From contig JAIOOW010000002.1 of assembly GCA_021414205.1 (NCBI GenBank), positions 248,001-312,000 of the forward strand: DNA of 64,000 nt, written 5' to 3'. The DNA is from Candidatus Anderseniibacteriota bacterium (GTDB taxonomy: Bacteria; Patescibacteria; Andersenbacteria; UBA10190). The notes under the pieces are model-generated. The model saw nothing but the letters and a program-made list of their open reading frames with translations. It searched no databases and was not told where the DNA came from. The translations under genes and the position numbers were made by a program. The number at the start of each line of letters is the position of its first letter. The stretch's first letter is position 1. Positions 44,266 through 51,982 of this stretch are shown piece after piece.

Positions 44266-44325
44266 ATTTCAACATCCCTGCAAGCGTCTTTGCCGGCCTG
44301 CGATAATGCGTTGCAAAACGCCTCA

Positions 44326-44547
44326 TTATTTGCGAATCTCCAGCAGCTTTTTGGTACTTGTTCGCCCGGTTACAAGCCGTATATTCGTCGTCGGTACGCC
44401 ATAATACTGCGCGACCAGCTTTATAATCGCCCAATTCGCCCGCCCCTTTTCGGGCGCCTCCTTCACATGCACAACCAAATTCTCCTCGTCGATTTTCTCA
44501 ACCCGACTCTCCCGCGCATGAACCTTCGCCTTAATCGTGATGTACAT
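44326..44547 (-). CDS. DUF167/YggU family protein
   Basis: 73 residues, the short form of the family. It contains KVHARESRVEKIDEENLVVHV, EAPEKGRANWAIIKLVAQYYG and IRLVTGRTSTKKLLEI, matching the DUF167 pattern (P-x-KG-AN then V--G--SR-K---I). The biochemical role is not established. TAAGAT 6 nt before ATG 44547 may be the -10. The stop TAA overlaps a following ATG, but only a 20-codon frame follows. Confidence 0.9.
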   Translation of the reverse strand: MYITIKAKVHARESRVEKIDEENLVVHVKEAPEKGRANWAIIKLVAQYYGVPTTNIRLVTGRTSTKKLLEIRK

Positions 44548-44637
44548 AATTATATCTTACTGCAGTTTCTAATCGCCTGCCCCACAAGAACATCCCTCAA
44601 AAAATAGATTTTTCGACTAGCGCACAATCATACAAAT

Positions 44638-44666
44638 AAAAACGCGTGGGCCAATGGCACCACGCG
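44638..44666 (-). terminator. Intrinsic terminator of gene 44685
   Basis: On the minus strand CGCGTGG (44666-44660) pairs with CCACGCG (44649-44643) and is followed by TTTTTAT. Confidence 0.8.
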
Positions 44667-44684
44667 CATACGCACACAGACTAC

Positions 44685-45002
44685 CTACAATCGAACCCCA
44701 AAGCGCTTCGCCTTGCCGTTTGTAAGTCGCCTGCTGCGAGTTGATTTCTGCTTATCCCTGGATAGCAACCTGGCCAAATCATCGCGCCTTTGAGCAAGAA
44801 TCCTCATACTGTTCACAAACTTACTCCTGAGCACATCAGCTTCCGGTGCATTTAAGAATTCTGTCACAGTACGAACGAGAGTATCGGCAGGCCCACGAAT
44901 ATTCCCGATCGTTTTTTGGGTTGCATGTTCCAATTTATGGATTACATCATCGCAAGAGAATGTGAGCTCGGAAATCTGTGAGTAATCAACCTGAGTCTTC
45001 AC
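44685..45002 (-). CDS. Accessory protein of unknown function
   Basis: 105 residues from GTG 45002, chosen because AGGAGAG lies 5 nt upstream; the frame is open 14 codons further but without such a site. Acidic/helical N-terminal part (YSQISELTFSCDDVIHKLE) and strongly basic C-terminus (DKQKSTRSRRLTNGKAKRFG), which suggests nucleic-acid contact. No known family. Own promoter (45049-45078) and terminator. Confidence 0.62.
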   Translation of the reverse strand: MKTQVDYSQISELTFSCDDVIHKLEHATQKTIGNIRGPADTLVRTVTEFLNAPEADVLRSKFVNSMRILAQRRDDLARLLSRDKQKSTRSRRLTNGKAKRFGVRL

Positions 45003-45048
45003 GTGATCTCTCCTATAAAGAACCTTCGAAAACTTTCCGACCAAAGAT

Positions 45049-45078
45049 ACTGTATGCCTCCATTCGCATACATGTCAA
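45049..45078 (-). promoter_or_regulatory. Promoter of gene 44685
   Basis: On the minus strand TTGACA (45073-45078), 18-nt spacer, TACAGT (45049-45054), giving a leader of about 40 nt before GTG 45002. Confidence 0.55.
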
Positions 45079-45139
45079 TATCAGTATGCGATGTGCAAAT
45101 AAAAAACACGGCATCGTTTGATACCGTGCGACTGCATCC

Positions 45140-45955
45140 TCACTCGAACGCAGGATTGGTTGCGGCTTCCAGTTTCACATATTCGCGAAACTGCTTACCT
45201 GACATTTGGAGCACTTGCCCGCGAAGCGCCAGAGAAGCAATCATGCGCGTCGTCATGATTTGCTGCCGCATAAGGAGAGGAACTTGATCCTGCCTCATGC
45301 ACATCTCCAACTTCTGCTGAAGCTGTTGCGACATAACCTGTCTCATATGCATTCCCGCAGGCTCGCGCGCAATCCGCTGCATCGTTGCATCGTACTCCCT
45401 GCGATCGGCTTCATCCGTAAGCTGTGGGCGGCAATCCTCTCTGCAAAGATTGTACCCCCACACCATATCGAAGAATTCACCGATAGCCTCCACGTTCGCA
45501 TCCGCCATCGGACCGACCGTATTCACGAGCGTTCGAGAACGTTCGATATCGCGACCGTCCACTCGAAAACGCTGGCGAGTGGTTGTTTTAAGTAACGGCT
45601 GCCCGCGGAAATCAATCTGCTTGCCACGAAGCGCGAATTGAGATCGCGTTTCATTGAACGTAGATTCCACTTTTGGGAAGTCGAGCATCGTAATCTCGAT
45701 CGCCAGACGGCCATCCCGGCCGTTGTGATCCGGAATGATCTCGACGTACTTCAGATCTGGGTCAACGGGAAAATGATCGCGGCGGCATACGTATACATGT
45801 GGTGAAATGCGCGCGAACATAGCATCGCTTGCCACAACGGCAGACGCAACATCTGACCACATCGGAATATCGATCGTAAAATTGCCATCCACAAACGCGA
45901 AGCAATTTTCGATCATCGCCTTCCACGGCCGGCTTTCATACATTGGACGACTCAT
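45140..45955 (-). CDS. Hypothetical protein with C-terminal sigma-54 region-I-like segment
   Basis: 271 residues with CGGAGC about 6 nt before ATG 45955. Residues 1-200 are soluble and of no known family, with an Arg/Gln-rich stretch near 195-225. The last 60 residues are Gln/Met/Leu-rich; from 241 to 271 they align without gaps to the activator-interacting region I of sigma-54 (RpoN): conserved L-Q-(L/M)-S (LRGQVLQMSGKQF) and a terminal N-P-x-x-E (TNPAFE). The core-binding and DNA-binding (RpoN-box) domains of a real sigma-54 are absent. Monocistronic, with TTGACA promoter upstream. The segment may bind RNA polymerase or an AAA+ partner (inference). Confidence 0.65.
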   Translation of the reverse strand: MSRPMYESRPWKAMIENCFAFVDGNFTIDIPMWSDVASAVVASDAMFARISPHVYVCRRDHFPVDPDLKYVEIIPDHNGRDGRLAIEITMLDFPKVESTFNETRSQFALRGKQIDFRGQPLLKTTTRQRFRVDGRDIERSRTLVNTVGPMADANVEAIGEFFDMVWGYNLCREDCRPQLTDEADRREYDATMQRIAREPAGMHMRQVMSQQLQQKLEMCMRQDQVPLLMRQQIMTTRMIASLALRGQVLQMSGKQFREYVKLEAATNPAFE

Positions 45956-46002
45956 GAAAATGCTCCGCTTACTAGAGGGATATTGTAAAGGGTGCTCGTT
46001 CT

Positions 46003-46031
46003 TATGTACTTTTATTTATAGTATTTGTCAA
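46003..46031 (-). promoter_or_regulatory. Candidate promoter of gene 45140
   Basis: On the minus strand TTGACA (46026-46031), 17-nt spacer, TACATA (46003-46008). A TATAAAT lies inside the spacer. Confidence 0.45.
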
Positions 46032-46043
46032 GATATACGGCAC

Positions 46044-46637
46044 TTACCGATTCTTCGCAGTCCACAAATTATCCCACCAAGCGGATGGAGCCGTGGTGTA
46101 AATAGCTTTGCCGATTTCTTTGGATTTTTTATGCGTTAATTTTTGCAATTGCGCATTGCCTTTTTGTTTTCCTTTTCCATTCAGCCAGATGCTTGCCTCT
46201 TTATTGCCTTGCCACTCGTATTCGCGAAGGAGCAGCACTTGATCGAGCAAATCTGCATCTTTGGCAATGGTGGATTCTTTTGATTCCCGGATTTCGTATT
46301 CATCGATCAACTCTTTCAAATCCGGAAACGGCAATGTGCCTAATTGATCTGCGTGCACTTCATCTTCAAATAATTTCGCATAGCGCTTGTGCACCCAATT
46401 GTGATCGCCCGTGCGCGCCTCGGCCATATCATGAATAAGCGCCATCAGCGTTGTTTTGTACGGATCGGCACCTTCTTCTTTTGCCAGAATCCACGCAATG
46501 ATTGCCACTCGATAGGAGTGCGAGGCAATGGTATCCGAATCGTCATCCGTTAACAGCATCTGCCGATGCATGCGGGGCAATTTACGCATCGTGCCGATTT
46601 CAAATAAGAAGTTCGCTATTCGTTTGTATTTATTCAT
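46044..46637 (-). CDS. HD-domain phosphohydrolase (YfbR-like)
   Basis: 197 residues from ATG 46637; TATAGT 6 nt upstream supports this start and excludes a long upstream frame. HD-domain metal ligands are His in SHSYRV, HD in LIHDMAEARTGDHNW and a distal Asp in AKDADLLDQVL. This arrangement is that of HD_3/YfbR-type 5'-deoxynucleotidases, which dephosphorylate dNMPs. Nucleotide pool control would suit the thymidylate genes, but the substrate is not certain. Divergent from the peroxiredoxin gene. Confidence 0.88.
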   Translation of the reverse strand: MNKYKRIANFLFEIGTMRKLPRMHRQMLLTDDDSDTIASHSYRVAIIAWILAKEEGADPYKTTLMALIHDMAEARTGDHNWVHKRYAKLFEDEVHADQLGTLPFPDLKELIDEYEIRESKESTIAKDADLLDQVLLLREYEWQGNKEASIWLNGKGKQKGNAQLQKLTHKKSKEIGKAIYTTAPSAWWDNLWTAKNR

Positions 46638-46643
46638 ATCCAA

Positions 46644-46649
46644 ACTATA
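46644..46649 (-). promoter_or_regulatory. -10 element of the HD-hydrolase gene
   Basis: TATAGT on the minus strand, 6 nt before ATG 46637, with TTGTAT 18 nt further up. Implies a leaderless mRNA. Confidence 0.5.
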
Positions 46650-46652
46650 TCC

Positions 46653-46680
46653 CTGGCAATACGCTTTATACAAGGTATAG
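46653..46680 (+). promoter_or_regulatory. Candidate peroxiredoxin promoter
   Basis: CTGGCA (46653-46658), 16-nt spacer, TATAGT (46675-46680), 7 nt before ATG 46688. Confidence 0.45.
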
Positions 46681-46687
46681 TAGATGT

Positions 46688-47155
46688 ATGTTACAAGAAG
46701 GCACCAAGGCTCCGGATTTTTCCGCCCAAGACCAATTTGAAAAAACGCATACGCTTGCAGACTACGCGGGCAAGTGGCTGATACTGTATTTTTACCCGAA
46801 AGACGACACCCCAGGATGCACCAAAGAGGCATGCGCCATCCGCGATGCATGGACGGATTTTTCCGATGCAAAAATCAGCGTACTTGGCGTAAGCAAAGAT
46901 TCTGTTGCAAGTCATATGAAATTTGCGGAAAAATACTCCCTGCCATTTCCACTCCTTGCAGATGAAGACAGAAAGATATTACAAGCATACGAAGCGGAGG
47001 GCGAGAAAAACTTATACGGAAAGATGCACTTCGGCACGCTCAGGATTACATACTTAATCAACCCGGATGGCGTGATTGCAAAAGCATACCCGAACGTAAA
47101 ACCGGATAAGCACGCCAAGCAGATTTTAGAAGACTTTACGAGTTTGAAGTCTTAA
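46688..47155 (+). CDS. bcp: Peroxiredoxin, Bcp/PrxQ type
   Basis: 155 residues from ATG 46688. The peroxidatic Cys is in FYPKDDTPGCTKEACAIRD; the second Cys five residues later is the resolving Cys of the PrxQ type. The family Arg is in TLRITYLINPDG. It reduces hydrogen peroxide and alkyl hydroperoxides using thioredoxin. Cytoplasmic. Its 3' end overlaps the convergent msrA by 20 bases. Confidence 0.94.
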   Translation: MLQEGTKAPDFSAQDQFEKTHTLADYAGKWLILYFYPKDDTPGCTKEACAIRDAWTDFSDAKISVLGVSKDSVASHMKFAEKYSLPFPLLADEDRKILQAYEAEGEKNLYGKMHFGTLRITYLINPDGVIAKAYPNVKPDKHAKQILEDFTSLKS

Positions 47156-47675
47156 GCAATTCCGAAAACTTTGCCTGAAGCTTTTCCAGCTTTGGACTGA
47201 TAGTCGCCTCGCAATACGGATTATCTTTGTTTTTTTCGTAATACTTTTGGTGATAATCCTCTGCGAAATAAAATTCGGTAAATGGCGTTACTTCCGTCAC
47301 AACCTTTTTGCCATCTTGGTTTAACTTGTCTATAAAGTTTTTAGCTTCAACTTCCTGCTGCGGCGTCGTGAAGAAAATAGCAGATCGGTACTGCGTACCC
47401 ACATCTGCGCCCTGACGATTGAGCGTTGTCGGATCGTGCGTTGCAAAAAAGACGATCAGCAAATCATTATAGGTAATTTTTGACGGATCAAATACGATCT
47501 TCGTCGCTTCCGCATGCCCCGTATTTCCGGAACAGACTTGTTCATATGTCGGATTTGGGACCGTACCGCCAGCATATCCTGGTTTTACATCCTCAACACC
47601 CTTTAAACTGGAAAAGACTGCTTCTGTGCACCAGAAGCATCCTCCGCCAAATACTGCTGTTTCTATATTGTTCAT
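47136..47675 (-). CDS. msrA: Peptide-methionine (S)-S-oxide reductase MsrA
   Basis: 179 residues from ATG 47675. Catalytic motif GGGCFWCTEAVF is at the N-terminus, followed by PGYAGGTVPNPTYEQVCSG, HAEATKIVFDP and THDPTTLNRQGADVGTQYRS. It reduces methionine-S-sulfoxide and is probably cytoplasmic because no signal peptide precedes GGGCFWC. It follows the DipZ-like gene by 19 bases, so the unit ccdA-dipZ-like-msrA combines reductant export and methionine repair. Confidence 0.96.
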   Translation of the reverse strand: MNNIETAVFGGGCFWCTEAVFSSLKGVEDVKPGYAGGTVPNPTYEQVCSGNTGHAEATKIVFDPSKITYNDLLIVFFATHDPTTLNRQGADVGTQYRSAIFFTTPQQEVEAKNFIDKLNQDGKKVVTEVTPFTEFYFAEDYHQKYYEKNKDNPYCEATISPKLEKLQAKFSELLKTSNS

Positions 47676-47694
47676 AAATAAATAGGTAAAAATA

Positions 47695-48807
47695 TTATCC
47701 GAATGTAAACGTATACGCCTGCAAGCCCGGGTTTTGAATGATGAGTTTAAGCGTATGTGATCCTGCATCTTTTTCATCTACAAGATCGTAGAGCTGATTT
47801 GCCTGTACAGAAATTGTTTTTACCAGCACACCATCGCGATACACCTGCACGGAATTCGGCTGCATCGATCCTGAAACAAAGTACACATGCTGCGCTCGAT
47901 ACTTGTACGAGATAGATGCGCCTGCGGAAATAGTTTGCGCGTATTCCTGCTGAATATCCCACGAACCATCCAAGTAGAATGTATTGTCTTTTAGAATTGC
48001 CGGTACCTGGAATTGCCCCATGCCCGTCTTGCCGATCGTTCCGTTCCCAAAATATTGATTGCGCGCCGATCCGAAATATGTTTCTGGACTCCCTACCTGC
48101 GCAGTGTCTACGGAAATTGCATTCGTCGGATTAGCCATATCTGTTTTAATATCTTCTTTTTGACCTAACACTTGCGCGCGTTCTTTAAGCGCATCCTGAA
48201 TCGCCTTTTCCGTCACATCGTAATCGCCCTCGCCCGCATGATCATGCACGATAAAGCCATCGATATCTATGAGATACTCCCGCGGCCAATATTGATTTTG
48301 AAATGCATTCCATGTGCCGTAATCGTTATCGAGCACCACAGGATACTTCACTCCGTATTTTTGAGTGGCAGCCTTTACGTTATTGATATCGTGCTCGAAT
48401 TGAAATTCAGGAGTATGCACGCCAATGATTTCTAACCCTTGGTCTTTATATTTGTCGTACCACGCTGTTACATAAGGAAGAGTTCGCTGACAATTAATAC
48501 AACTGTACGTCCAGAAGTCTATTAAGATAACTTTTTTACCGATCAAATCTTGAATTTTAAACGGATCCGTATTTACAAACCCGCTCGGATTCACAAAGTC
48601 TACTGCGCGAGGATATTGCTTCGCCTTTTGAGCGATAATTGCAGAGCGATCAGCAGAGCCTGCCATGCTTGCAATCGGAATAGCAGCACCTGGGCCAGTT
48701 GCGCTATGGTGCGACGAAATAGACTCTAAATACCATACTGCACCGGCAATAAGAATTAACACTATTCCTAAAATACTATTTCTATGGCGAGGTGATAATT
48801 GTTTCAT
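47695..48807 (-). CDS. DipZ/TlpA-like membrane-anchored thioredoxin with C-terminal beta domain
   Basis: 370 residues. An N-terminal anchor (about 10-30) is followed by a redoxin domain with the unusual active site DFWTYSCINCQRTLPYV (CINC). This site and the spacing to the C-terminal carbohydrate-binding-module-like beta domain (about 235-370) are those of the extracellular part of mycobacterial DipZ. In DipZ it is fused to a CcdA-type membrane domain; here CcdA is a separate gene overlapping by 4 bases. It probably receives electrons from CcdA and reduces extracytoplasmic disulfides or sulfenic acids. Confidence 0.9.
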   Translation of the reverse strand: MKQLSPRHRNSILGIVLILIAGAVWYLESISSHHSATGPGAAIPIASMAGSADRSAIIAQKAKQYPRAVDFVNPSGFVNTDPFKIQDLIGKKVILIDFWTYSCINCQRTLPYVTAWYDKYKDQGLEIIGVHTPEFQFEHDINNVKAATQKYGVKYPVVLDNDYGTWNAFQNQYWPREYLIDIDGFIVHDHAGEGDYDVTEKAIQDALKERAQVLGQKEDIKTDMANPTNAISVDTAQVGSPETYFGSARNQYFGNGTIGKTGMGQFQVPAILKDNTFYLDGSWDIQQEYAQTISAGASISYKYRAQHVYFVSGSMQPNSVQVYRDGVLVKTISVQANQLYDLVDEKDAGSHTLKLIIQNPGLQAYTFTFG

Positions 48808-49505
48808 GATTGCAACAATATGCTATTTAATACTCCCCAATTCGCAATAAGGCTCAAGCTTTGAGTAAACACTAAAATACCAAGCAAAATTAATATCGCT
48901 CCAAAGATAATAGATAAAATTTCGAATTTAGATGCGTATTTGTTAATAAACACCTGCGCTTGTGCGGCGAAGAATCCGACAACGATAAATGGAATGCCAA
49001 GCCCGAGCGAATATGCGAGTAGGAGCGCAAATGATTGACCAGGCTGCGTAACTGCAAGCGATAATATTGCTCCGAGCGCAGCACCTACGCATGGCGTCCA
49101 CCCAGCTGCAAAAGCCGCGCCGAATAACATCGATGTTACGTATCGAGAAGAAAATGTGTGAACGGAAAATTTATGATCGCGTTCCAGGAATGGAACTTTT
49201 ATAAGCCTAACTAAATACAGGCCGAAGAAAATAATAAACAGTCCGCCAATGCGAGCAAGCCACGATTGAACCGTTGGAGCAACGTGAAGCAGCACCGTAT
49301 TAAGAAGCACACCAAGTAATGCAAATAGAATTGAGAAGCCCAGCACGAAGAAAATACTATTGATCACCATTTCTTTCCTGCTTGGCGTCTTAGTGCCAGC
49401 ACCTGCTAAATACGCTAAAAATCCTGGAATAATTGGCAATACGCACGGCGCAAAAAAAGATACCACCCCGCCGATAAACGCTACGTATATAGATACGGAT
49501 GACAT
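48804..49505 (-). CDS. ccdA: CcdA-type thiol-disulfide transmembrane transporter
   Basis: 233 residues from ATG 49505. Six membrane helices with the two conserved cysteines in FAPCVLPIIPGFL and GWTPCVGAALGA. It passes electrons from cytoplasmic thioredoxin across the membrane to an outer thioredoxin-fold partner, here the DipZ-like protein (ATGA overlap). TATAGT lies 6 nt before the ATG, which fixes the start and rules out the GTG at 49511. Confidence 0.94.
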   Translation of the reverse strand: MSSVSIYVAFIGGVVSFFAPCVLPIIPGFLAYLAGAGTKTPSRKEMVINSIFFVLGFSILFALLGVLLNTVLLHVAPTVQSWLARIGGLFIIFFGLYLVRLIKVPFLERDHKFSVHTFSSRYVTSMLFGAAFAAGWTPCVGAALGAILSLAVTQPGQSFALLLAYSLGLGIPFIVVGFFAAQAQVFINKYASKFEILSIIFGAILILLGILVFTQSLSLIANWGVLNSILLQS

Positions 49506-49511
49506 AAGCAC

Positions 49512-49517
49512 ACTATA
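49512..49517 (-). promoter_or_regulatory. -10 element of the ccdA operon
   Basis: TATAGT on the minus strand, exactly 6 nt before ATG 49505. No Shine-Dalgarno sequence intervenes. Confidence 0.5.
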
Positions 49518-49523
49518 CCAAGA

Positions 49524-50261
49524 TTAACAGGGCGGCACACCATTATTCCACGCCGTATTTGCAATCGGCTTGCCGTCTAATAACCACGTCTGGCATGTAA
49601 TAGGGTCTGTACTGGAATAGGTCATCGTAGCCTGCACTTGCACAGAAGACCCCGTGAGCACAGAAGATCCTGGGGCAGGAGCTGTAAATACGATGCTAGG
49701 CGTCGCAGCAGTACTGGGAGCAGGAGTGACGGTTAAGGTCGCTGTTGGATTTGGAGTAGGGTCGCTTCCTCCCCCATCATTACTTCCACCCCCGCCGCCT
49801 CCACCACCAGAATTATCAGAAGGTTGTTGAACAGCAATCACTGTTTTACCGGGAACAACTTTTACCGGACTTCGAGAAGACAGCATCCATAATAACTTTT
49901 TAGATGCATCTCGCGCAGTAAGCCTGATATATCCTGTTTTGGATTTGAGCTGAGGAATTTCTACAACTGCCTTCCCCGTATTTGGAGCAACTGCGCTTAA
50001 CTGAACACATCCGATACTCGTTTTTCCTGGACAAAATTCTATTTTTTCGTACGGATATGCCCTTGAACCCTGAGTGCTCACGTCCCAGGTTATAGTCATA
50101 CGTTCTCCTGTTTTTAACACCGATGGTCCTAAAATCTTAAACGAAAGTCCGGGGGCAACCCGTGTTCCAATATAGGGAGAAAATAATATAGCGAGAACAA
50201 TCACTACAATTGCCCCTAACGCTACTGCAAACCCGATAAAAATGGCGCGTATATCTAGCAT
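49524..50261 (-). CDS. Membrane-anchored exported protein with Gly- and Thr/Pro-rich linker
   Basis: 245 residues. An N-terminal helix (about 8-28) is followed by an Ig-like beta domain (LSFKILGPSVLKTGERMTITW, in part; CPGKTSIGC). A linker with an uninterrupted run of eight Gly leads into TPNPTATLTVTPAPST. A short C-terminal Ig-like strand set ends CQTWLLDGKPIANTAWNNGVPPC, with a possible disulfide. It lies 2 bases after the beta-helix gene and is surely cotranscribed with it. Probably a wall or surface component. Confidence 0.7.
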   Translation of the reverse strand: MLDIRAIFIGFAVALGAIVVIVLAILFSPYIGTRVAPGLSFKILGPSVLKTGERMTITWDVSTQGSRAYPYEKIEFCPGKTSIGCVQLSAVAPNTGKAVVEIPQLKSKTGYIRLTARDASKKLLWMLSSRSPVKVVPGKTVIAVQQPSDNSGGGGGGGGSNDGGGSDPTPNPTATLTVTPAPSTAATPSIVFTAPAPGSSVLTGSSVQVQATMTYSSTDPITCQTWLLDGKPIANTAWNNGVPPC

Positions 50262-50263
50262 AA

Positions 50264-51973
50264 TTACTTCGAATAGGGATTAGTGAATGTAGTGATACCA
50301 AACGGCTTTATATATTTCGGTTGAAGATAATTATCTTGCTGAACTTTGGTACCAGAGCCATACGTTACGGTAAACGCTTTTTTAACAGAATCGCTCAATG
50401 TTGTCTCGAATATATTAAGAGCAGACGTAGTAACAGCTGCGAGATTCACCACTACGCTGTTTTGGTCATTGTATGCGCTTGCGGGGATTATAATGTGATT
50501 ATTTTTAAACGATACGGTGCCTGCGGAAATCTCAACAACCGGGAATCTAAACGGGGTAGTAGCTACGCTCGTTATCGTATTATCATGAATATCAACAGTT
50601 GGCGTTGCTGCATCTATAGCTATAGCGGTCTTGGCGGTCACAAACGTATTATTAGCAATAACTCCATTTTTACCATCCAATGCAATTGCTGCTCGCGAGC
50701 CTGAGTTGAGGTTATTAAACGTGGAGTTTTGAACGGTAATATTCTCAGTTCCTAGATTGCCAGCAGAAACAAGTTGAGCCCCCAAATTATCTGAAAATGT
50801 ACAATTGGTAAATGTAATATCCCCCGTATTAGCTGAAAGCCCTTGAGCCTTACGATTCATCGAATCTGGGCAGTCACTCACGCAATAAATTGGCTCAATA
50901 TCTACCCCAGCCCTAGGAGAATGCCCTCCATATGCACCAACCCCCGTACTCAAAAATTGCACATTCGTAAATGTTCCGCCCCGCATTTGCTGAATCGATA
51001 ACCCTTGCCTTCCATTTCCTTTTAAAATTACATTTCTCACTGTTGCATTAATATCTGGCTTATATTCAAAACCGACTCCAAGGAACATTCCATCAGTAGA
51101 AAATCCATGAATATTCAAATTTTCTAACACATAATTCTGGCCACCACTCGTACTGAGTCCTCGCCCACCATCCTCGACGATATCTACACTATTATCTTTC
51201 GACATTTTATCTAGATTTCCATATATCTCAAATCCAGAAACCAAAAACCCTGACCCGAAACGGATATCAAATGGGCTAACCTGTGCAAGATCACCTCTCC
51301 ATAAATTTCCAGAAATAAACGCTCTCTTATTCTTTTTAAAATCACCCTTCACATCAATAATCGCACCGCATCCGATCAGCTTAATATTCTGAGGATTAAC
51401 ATATCGAATATTAAAGAAATCTGCCTGCGTATTATCGGGGTACGCCTTTCTATCAATCACTTTATCTACCTTATATGTTCCAGGAGGATAGTAGAGCGTC
51501 TTGCCCGCATTCTCAGGCTGAGAAATAAACGCGGCTGCGCCACGCATAGCAGCATAATCATCTGTTATGCCATCCCCCTTCGCACCGAATTGCTTAATAT
51601 CAAACACATTCGCGGCATCTCCTAATGACCTGCATGCGCCGGCCACTTCACTATCCTGCGCCGCGGTTCGAGGCGTTGGATAAATTATTAGCGCCTTGTA
51701 CGGATCACTATTTGCATTCACTGTAAAATTCGTTGACGCCTGAACCGTTTTTCCGCTTGCCGTTCTCGCTTGAACAGTAAGCGTGTGATTGCCTATTGGA
51801 ATACTGGACCCCCCTTTAAGCGTGCCTGAAATATTTTTTTGTTGTTGAGAAGAAGTTGGTGCGCTCGTTTTAACCAAAGAATCATACTGCACTGCAAGCA
51901 ATACTCCAGCCACGATAAGACAACTTACTATGCTCGCAGTTAACCAATATCCTTTCCCCAACATACTGGTCAT
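50264..51973 (-). CDS. Surface right-handed beta-helix (pectate-lyase superfamily) protein
   Basis: 569 residues from ATG 51973 (ATG 51964 is also possible). After an N-terminal anchor (about 10-28) and a short Ig-like strand region comes the Pectate_lyase_3 opening: FDIKQFGAKGDGITDDYAAM and LYYPPGTYKVD. Many beta-helix coils follow with Asn ladders (TFTNVQFLSTG, ITFTNCTFSDN, ITVQNSTFNNL). Such domains bind or cleave polysaccharides. Catalytic residues cannot be assigned. It could trim or anchor the cell's own glycan or one of a host cell (inference). Confidence 0.82.
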   Translation of the reverse strand: MTSMLGKGYWLTASIVSCLIVAGVLLAVQYDSLVKTSAPTSSQQQKNISGTLKGGSSIPIGNHTLTVQARTASGKTVQASTNFTVNANSDPYKALIIYPTPRTAAQDSEVAGACRSLGDAANVFDIKQFGAKGDGITDDYAAMRGAAAFISQPENAGKTLYYPPGTYKVDKVIDRKAYPDNTQADFFNIRYVNPQNIKLIGCGAIIDVKGDFKKNKRAFISGNLWRGDLAQVSPFDIRFGSGFLVSGFEIYGNLDKMSKDNSVDIVEDGGRGLSTSGGQNYVLENLNIHGFSTDGMFLGVGFEYKPDINATVRNVILKGNGRQGLSIQQMRGGTFTNVQFLSTGVGAYGGHSPRAGVDIEPIYCVSDCPDSMNRKAQGLSANTGDITFTNCTFSDNLGAQLVSAGNLGTENITVQNSTFNNLNSGSRAAIALDGKNGVIANNTFVTAKTAIAIDAATPTVDIHDNTITSVATTPFRFPVVEISAGTVSFKNNHIIIPASAYNDQNSVVVNLAAVTTSALNIFETTLSDSVKKAFTVTYGSGTKVQQDNYLQPKYIKPFGITTFTNPYSK

Positions 51974-51982
51974 GGGGATCAA

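Noticed and set aside
44263..44325. A 20-codon minus-strand frame whose start overlaps the DUF167 stop, ending GMLK; similar short frames ending MLK occur opposite 42988 and 43581.
   Set aside because: The similarity is explained by the repeated sequence after the terminators read backwards; no ribosome binding sites and no conservation evidence.
30743..46031. Possible integron or prophage because of many single unknown genes.
   Set aside because: No integrase, recombinase, attC-like fold-back, phage structural or lysis gene was found; only the repeated terminator module supports mobility.
46638..46871. N-terminal extension of the HD-hydrolase frame.
   Set aside because: It overlaps the peroxiredoxin coding region and both promoters; the -10 box 6 nt before ATG 46637 fixes the start.
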